Part shown: in pieces, positions 60,170 through 64,000 of the stretch
How the letters are laid out: each line of letters begins with the position of its first letter
Numbering within the stretch: the first letter of the stretch is position 1
Assembly (NCBI RefSeq): GCF_014202335.1
Contig: NZ_JACHGP010000023.1
Span: 58,395 to 122,394 of the forward strand
Reading direction: 5' to 3'
From: Mycobacterium sp. AZCC_0083
Lineage (GTDB): Bacteria > Actinomycetota > Actinomycetes > Mycobacteriales > Mycobacteriaceae
DNA length: 64,000 nucleotides
Translations under genes and position numbers: made by a program
The notes under the pieces: generated by a model
The model's input: only the letters and a program-made list of their open reading frames with translations
What the model was told of the DNA's origin: nothing
Databases searched by the model: none

Positions 60170-61231
60170 ATGCCCGACGACGCGCAGCAGCTGCCGACAC
60201 TGAGTCATGACGACCAGGCTGCGGTGCAGCGCTGGGTGCGTGAGCAGGGCCTGGGGTCGACGGTCACCGACGTCGAGCCGCTGACCGGTGGCACGCAGAA
60301 CATCGTGGTGCGGTTGCACGTTGACGGGCGCCCGATGGTGCTGCGCCGTCCTCCCGTCCATCCGCGGCCGACGAGCGACAGGACGATGCTGCGCGAGATC
60401 GCGGCGCTGCGGACGCTGGCCGGCACGACGGTGCCACACCCCGGGTTCATCGCCGGGTGCGACGACCTCGACGTGCTCGGCGTCGTGTTCTACCTGATGG
60501 AGGAGGTCGACGGCTTCAACCCCGGCGACAGCATGGACGACGCGTACGTCCGCAACGCCGACTGGCGGCATCAGGTCGGGCTGTCATATGCGGCCAGCCT
60601 GGCGCAGCTCGGCAACGTGGCATGGGAGGACAAGCCGTTGGCCGAACTCAAGCGGCCGGGTTCCTTTCTGGAGCGCCAGGTTCCGCAGTTCCTGCGGCTG
60701 CTCGAAAGCTATCGACACGACCGGTACGCGCCCGAATCGCTGGCCGTCGGCGAACTCGCGGGGTGGCTGGAGGCCAACCGCCCTGCCGACGGCGAGCCGG
60801 GGATCCTGCACGGCGACCCTCATCTGAGCAACGTGCTGCTGCGCAGGGACAGGCCGGAGTTGGCGGCGTTCGTCGACTGGGAGATGTGCACCGTCGGCGA
60901 TCCCCTGCTGGACTTGGGTTGGATGCTCATCTGCTGGCCACTGGACACCAGCATGATCGCCGCAGGCGGGGCACTGGCCGCGTTGGGTGGACTGGCCAGC
61001 CGGGGCGAGCTTCTCGATGCCTACCTCGGGGCCGGCGGCCGCGAAACATCAAGGCTGGACTGGTATGTCGCGATGGCGTGTTTCAAGCTCGGCATCGTGA
61101 TCGAGGGCACGTGGTCCCGTTATCTGGTGGGCCAGGCCAGCCAGGAGGCGGGGGAGCAGCTGCACGGATCGGCGCAGAATCTGATCGACGTGGGCACCCG
61201 GGTGGCCAAGGGCGACAGTCCGTTCATCTGA
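60170..61231 (+). CDS. APH-like phosphotransferase family protein
   Basis: A 353-residue protein with the aminoglycoside-phosphotransferase/choline-kinase fold. The Gly-rich start LTGGTQNIVVRL at 38-49 is followed by the ATP-lysine region (MVLRRPP), the catalytic loop HGDPHLSN (Asp216, Asn221) and metal-binding FVDWE (Asp236). The family, often next to fadE genes in mycobacteria, probably phosphorylates hydroxyacyl or similar small molecules; antibiotic resistance should not be assumed. Its stop overlaps the convergent CPBP pseudogene. Confidence 0.87.
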   Translation: MPDDAQQLPTLSHDDQAAVQRWVREQGLGSTVTDVEPLTGGTQNIVVRLHVDGRPMVLRRPPVHPRPTSDRTMLREIAALRTLAGTTVPHPGFIAGCDDLDVLGVVFYLMEEVDGFNPGDSMDDAYVRNADWRHQVGLSYAASLAQLGNVAWEDKPLAELKRPGSFLERQVPQFLRLLESYRHDRYAPESLAVGELAGWLEANRPADGEPGILHGDPHLSNVLLRRDRPELAAFVDWEMCTVGDPLLDLGWMLICWPLDTSMIAAGGALAALGGLASRGELLDAYLGAGGRETSRLDWYVAMACFKLGIVIEGTWSRYLVGQASQEAGEQLHGSAQNLIDVGTRVAKGDSPFI

Positions 61232-61925
61232 CGCGCAGGTACACGTACCGGGCCGCGATCGCGCCGCCCGCCACCACGAGAGCGGCAACGCCGAACGCGA
61301 TCTCCGGCGCGGCGTTTCCGCTCTCCTCGTCGAGGACCACCAGCAAGCCGATGTTGATCAGGAAGTGAAAGGTGCCAGCGACGAGCAGATCCGGGGCACC
61401 CCTGCTGTGAAGCAGCAGTGCGAGCACGATCGACATCCCGACGGTGGCCGCCAGGAACGCCAGCAGGTACCAGGGTCCGAGCGCGATCACCTGGACGTGC
61501 CACAGCCCCCAAATCAATCCGACCACGACACCGGTGGTGACCGCGCCCGCCCGGGTACCGAGCGTGGGCTGAAGGAAGCAGCGCCAGCCGTCACGGGCAT
61601 GGTGATCCCGGCAGCGGCACACAGCGCGACGGTCAGCAGTATCAGAATGCCGGCTGCGGCCGCGGCCGCACCGATTCGCACACCGCCGCCGGTGAAGGTT
61701 CCCGGCACGAACTCGAAGCGCCACCGCGTCGATCCCCTGAAGAGCAGAACCGTCACGACGGCAGCGAATCCAGGTGCGAATTGGACTATCTCGATCAGGA
61801 CGGGGTCGATCCCGAACGCGGTCTGACCGGCCTGGCATACGGCGGAGACCAAGAACGTGATGACGATGAACGTCGTGACCGGCAGCCAGATTCTCGAAGC
61901 GGGGCTGACGGGCGTCAGCCGCTTC
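61224..61925 (-). pseudogene. CPBP intramembrane protease pseudogene
   Basis: Two pieces in different frames. The 5' part (about 61925-61600) encodes membrane helices (WLPVTTFIVITFLVSAVCQA, GILILLTVALCAAAGITMPV). The 3' part (about 61605-61224) encodes GWRCFLQPTLGTRAGA, VVVGLIWGLWHVQVIALGPW and FHFLINIGLLVV, typical of CPBP proteases. The junction near 61600 has lost the Glu-Glu of the catalytic EExxWR motif plus surrounding codons and shifts the frame. No normal start codon is found at the 5' end either. Confidence 0.75.
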
Positions 61926-61928
61926 AGG

Positions 61929-62402
61929 TCAACCGCCGAGTGCGGCGATGAGGTCCTTGATCTTGGCGGTCTCTTCTTCGGTGGCTGGCTCTTCGGCCTC
62001 GACGGCTTCGATGAGGTCCCGACGCAGCCCCACTCCGTTCGCGGCTTCCTTGGTCGAGAGCTTGGCGTGCCCACGCGCGACGTACAGCCGCTGGCCAAGG
62101 GTGGCGCTCGGTCCGTTGGCGGCGGTCTCGATCAGTTGGTCGTAGCGAGTCCGGACACCGCTCAGGGCGACGATGACCGACGGCGTGACCCTGCTGCGGC
62201 CCGCGGCTTCGGAAAGTGATGCCTGTAGTTTGCGGAGCCCGGCGAGGATGATCCCTGCGCGGTGGGCGAATTCGGGATCCCCTGGGTCGGGGAGAGTGTC
62301 GATCGCGGCGTCATACATGTGCATCGCCGCGTCGGACAGCCCGACGATTACTGGAGCTTCTCCGTCATTCGCCGCCGGCTCGGCCACAGTCACTCGATTC
62401 AT
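61929..62402 (-). CDS. Helix-turn-helix protein of unknown function
   Basis: A 157-residue protein. The N-terminal half is helical and unassigned (MYDAAIDTLPDPGDPEFAHR, AGIILAGLRKLQASLSEAAG). The C-terminal third (about 100-150) reads LGQRLYVARGHAKLSTKEAA then NGVGLRRDLIEAVEAEEP, like an XRE-type DNA-binding motif. Start ATG at 62402. It is directly upstream of the CPBP pseudogene on the same strand. Confidence 0.72.
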   Translation of the reverse strand: MNRVTVAEPAANDGEAPVIVGLSDAAMHMYDAAIDTLPDPGDPEFAHRAGIILAGLRKLQASLSEAAGRSRVTPSVIVALSGVRTRYDQLIETAANGPSATLGQRLYVARGHAKLSTKEAANGVGLRRDLIEAVEAEEPATEEETAKIKDLIAALGG

Positions 62403-62753
62403 CGTCGAAACTCAAAGGATCGCCAGAGCACCCTCTGACAGGATCAAGGTCGCCGAAACCGTAACGCGGTTCGACAGCGGATTCAACCGGTAGTTCTGGT
62501 CAATCCGGGCCGCCGCAGAGCCTGGCAAATCGCTACCGATCTCACCCGTCCGCCTGCGCGGAAACTGGAGTAGTCGACTACTCACGTCAGCCGGTCGGCA
62601 CGGCCATAGGTTCAACGCGTGCCACCCCACCGACTGCCTGCCCGCAATCTCCGCCGGATCCCTACGAAACCTTCCAAGCTCGAGCACCTGGTGACCACCG
62701 ACGATCGATTCCGAGTGCCAGACCAATGAGTTCTCCACGAGAGGAATGGACAG
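62403..62753. other. 351 bp intergenic region with a perfect 16-bp palindrome
   Basis: GAGTAGTCGACTACTC at 62568-62583 is a perfect palindrome preceded by GGAAACTG. It lies between the divergent HTH gene and the methyltransferase gene and is a likely regulator site. No gene is supported in this stretch; AGAGGA at 62739-62744 is the RBS of the next gene. Confidence 0.6.
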
Positions 62754-63845
62754 TTGAGCGTCTTCACCAAGGTTCCACCGGCCCAGCTGGTTCGCGGGAT
62801 CGAGCGCGCCCGCCATCACCTGTTGCGGCTTCACCAGTCGATGGCCCCCGCGCCTGCGGCAATGATGGAGTTGATCTCGACCGCGTGGCTGGCGCAGGCG
62901 ATCACGGTCGCCGCCGAACTGCGCATCGCTGATGTCCTTGCCGAGAAACCGCTGGCGATCGACGAACTGGCGCGCGAGGTCGGCGCGAACCCCGACGCGC
63001 TGAGCCGTCTGCTGCGGGCATTGATCGGGCGGGGCATCTTCCGTCAACGCCGCGATGGCCGCTACGGCCTGACACCGCTGGCGAAGACCCTCCGATGGGA
63101 CCCGCCGGAATCGATGGCGGCCCTTGCGTGTTTCCTCGGCTCGCCACAGGACCGTGAACACTGGAGCCACCTCATCGATGCGGTCAGGACAGGTGAGTCG
63201 GTGGTTCCGAAGCTCCGGGGCATGGAGGCCTTCGACTACATGTCGACCCAGCCAGAACTCAACGACGTCTTCAACCAGGCCATGACGAACTTCTCGGAGA
63301 TGGCGGTGGCGGTGGTGACGGCCGCGTACGACTTCACCGGCTACCGCACCATCGTCGACATCGCAGGCGGCCACGGCCGGCTGCTGGCAGGCATCTTGGC
63401 GACGACGCCAAGCTCCAAGGGCGTCCTGTTCGACCTGCCACACGTCGTCGCAGATGCCGAGCCATTGCTGCGCAAACACCACGTCGCAGACCGCGTCGTC
63501 GTCGCCGAGGGCTCCTTCTTCGGCCCGGTTCCCGACGGCGGCGACCTCTACCTGCTGAAGAACATCATTCACGACTGGCCCGACGACAAGGCACTGGAGA
63601 TTCTCAAGAACGTGCGCGCAGCGACCCGCGACGGTGCGCGGCTGATCCTGGTCGAGTCCGTGATACCGCCGCACCACCGTGAGTTCTCCACGAAGTGGTT
63701 GGACCTGGAGATGCTGGTCGGAAACGCGGGGCGGGAACGCACCGCGGACGAGTACCGAATCCTCTTGCAGAAAACAGGATTTCAGATGACCCGCGTCATA
63801 CCGACCGCTTCACCATTCAGCCTGGTCGAAGCCGCACCGTCCTAA
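62754..63845 (+). CDS. SAM-dependent O-methyltransferase (plant OMT/hydroxyneurosporene type)
   Basis: A 363-residue methyltransferase with an N-terminal winged-helix dimerisation domain (ELRIADVLAEKPLAIDELAR, ANPDALSRLLRALIGRGIFR) and a C-terminal catalytic domain (VDIAGGHGRLLAGILATTPS SAM motif, GVLFDLPHVV, GDLYLLKNIIHDWPDDKALE, LVESVIPP). The His in IIHDW is the usual catalytic base of O-methyltransferases in this family. It starts at TTG 62754, supported by AGAGGA upstream. The acceptor molecule is unknown. Confidence 0.9.
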   Translation: MSVFTKVPPAQLVRGIERARHHLLRLHQSMAPAPAAMMELISTAWLAQAITVAAELRIADVLAEKPLAIDELAREVGANPDALSRLLRALIGRGIFRQRRDGRYGLTPLAKTLRWDPPESMAALACFLGSPQDREHWSHLIDAVRTGESVVPKLRGMEAFDYMSTQPELNDVFNQAMTNFSEMAVAVVTAAYDFTGYRTIVDIAGGHGRLLAGILATTPSSKGVLFDLPHVVADAEPLLRKHHVADRVVVAEGSFFGPVPDGGDLYLLKNIIHDWPDDKALEILKNVRAATRDGARLILVESVIPPHHREFSTKWLDLEMLVGNAGRERTADEYRILLQKTGFQMTRVIPTASPFSLVEAAPS

Positions 63846-64000
63846 TGGGAGTCGATCAGCGTGTCCTTGACGGGGATCTTGGTTCTCGAGCGGGAGGCTG
63901 ATTACCCGAGCCGCCGGCCGGTGAGCACTGTCGTCGCCTGGAGCGATGGTCGATTCCTAGGGTTAGATCGTGCCCCGGCTGGTTGGTGAGGTCATCTGTA
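63846..64000. other. Window end, no supported gene
   Basis: A GTG at 63971 (VPRLVGEVIC...) follows TAGGGTTAGATC and could begin a further gene that runs off the window, but 30 bases are too few to judge. Confidence 0.25.

Noticed and set aside
62412..63677. 421-codon frame antisense to the O-methyltransferase
   Set aside because: The plus-strand gene has clear SAM and winged-helix motifs; the antisense frame has none.
1..64000. tRNA, rRNA and insertion-sequence genes
   Set aside because: No cloverleaf-like segment, rRNA signature or transposase motif was recognised by eye on either strand; a covariance search would be needed to exclude a tRNA.

Overview
The window reads as chromosome from a rapidly growing mycobacterium (Mycolicibacterium-like). 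Supporting signs are the uniformly high GC, GTG/TTG starts and leaderless promoters, an FprB-type ferredoxin/NADP reductase fusion, LigB, a GAF-GGDEF-EAL protein closely matching Rv1354c/DcpA, many FadE/FadA/FadD-type genes, an F420-type luciferase-like oxidoreductase, a mycobacterial haemophore-like protein, and glycine-rich PGRS proteins. No rRNA, tRNA, CRISPR array or intact insertion sequence was seen.

Layout. 0-6.7 kb: end of a gamma-glutamyltransferase, a minus-strand acyl-CoA synthetase/hydrolase/DUF2237 operon, a YbaK-like deacylase, and a TetR gene divergent from fprB. 6.6-12.3 kb: a paired acyl-CoA dehydrogenase operon with an EamA exporter, a PAS protein and two adjacent TetR genes. 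12.3-16.4 kb: a short FAD protein, the c-di-GMP enzyme and an unassigned protein. 16.4-24.4 kb: a fatty-acyl degradation cluster (MaoC hydratase, two acyl-CoA dehydrogenases, SDR, thiolase, GntR regulator), then DUF732, TetR and crotonase genes. 24.4-32.2 kb: thioesterase, F420-type oxidoreductase, acetolactate-synthase-like enzyme, lipocalin-like protein, carboxyltransferase, and YbdD with CstA.

32.2-46.7 kb is the most unusual part. cstA and ligB are neighbours in M. tuberculosis (Rv3063/Rv3062, from memory) but are separated here by about 14.5 kb. The insert holds one intact LuxR-family ATPase regulator (LAL type), four paralogous secreted PGRS proteins without a PE domain, two small genes, two oxidoreductase pseudogenes with internal deletions, and three broken pieces of the LuxR gene 3' end. 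A two-part promoter-like element (GGGAAACACCTGATTCTGCG, then TAGCGTC after a fixed spacing) precedes all four PGRS genes and one small gene, and also overlaps the LuxR stop codon. The picture is of a LuxR-PGRS cassette that was copied, once in inverted orientation, and then partly decayed.

46.7-53.5 kb: ligB, small secreted proteins, and a segmental duplication flanking an ECF sigma factor and a MarR gene. Each copy of the duplication has lost a different gene. After that comes a membrane-anchored sulfite-oxidase-like enzyme. 53.5-64 kb: SDR, PoxB-type pyruvate oxidase, a lipoprotein metallopeptidase whose second half is a catalytically dead copy of the first, a TIGR01777 epimerase, an HxlR regulator divergent from a methyltransferase and a kinase-like protein, a broken CPBP protease gene, a helix-turn-helix protein and an O-methyltransferase.

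Functionally the left half is dominated by acyl-CoA and pyruvate/carboxylic-acid metabolism under local TetR and GntR regulators. The central island looks like a lineage-specific surface or secreted protein system with its own promoter signature.
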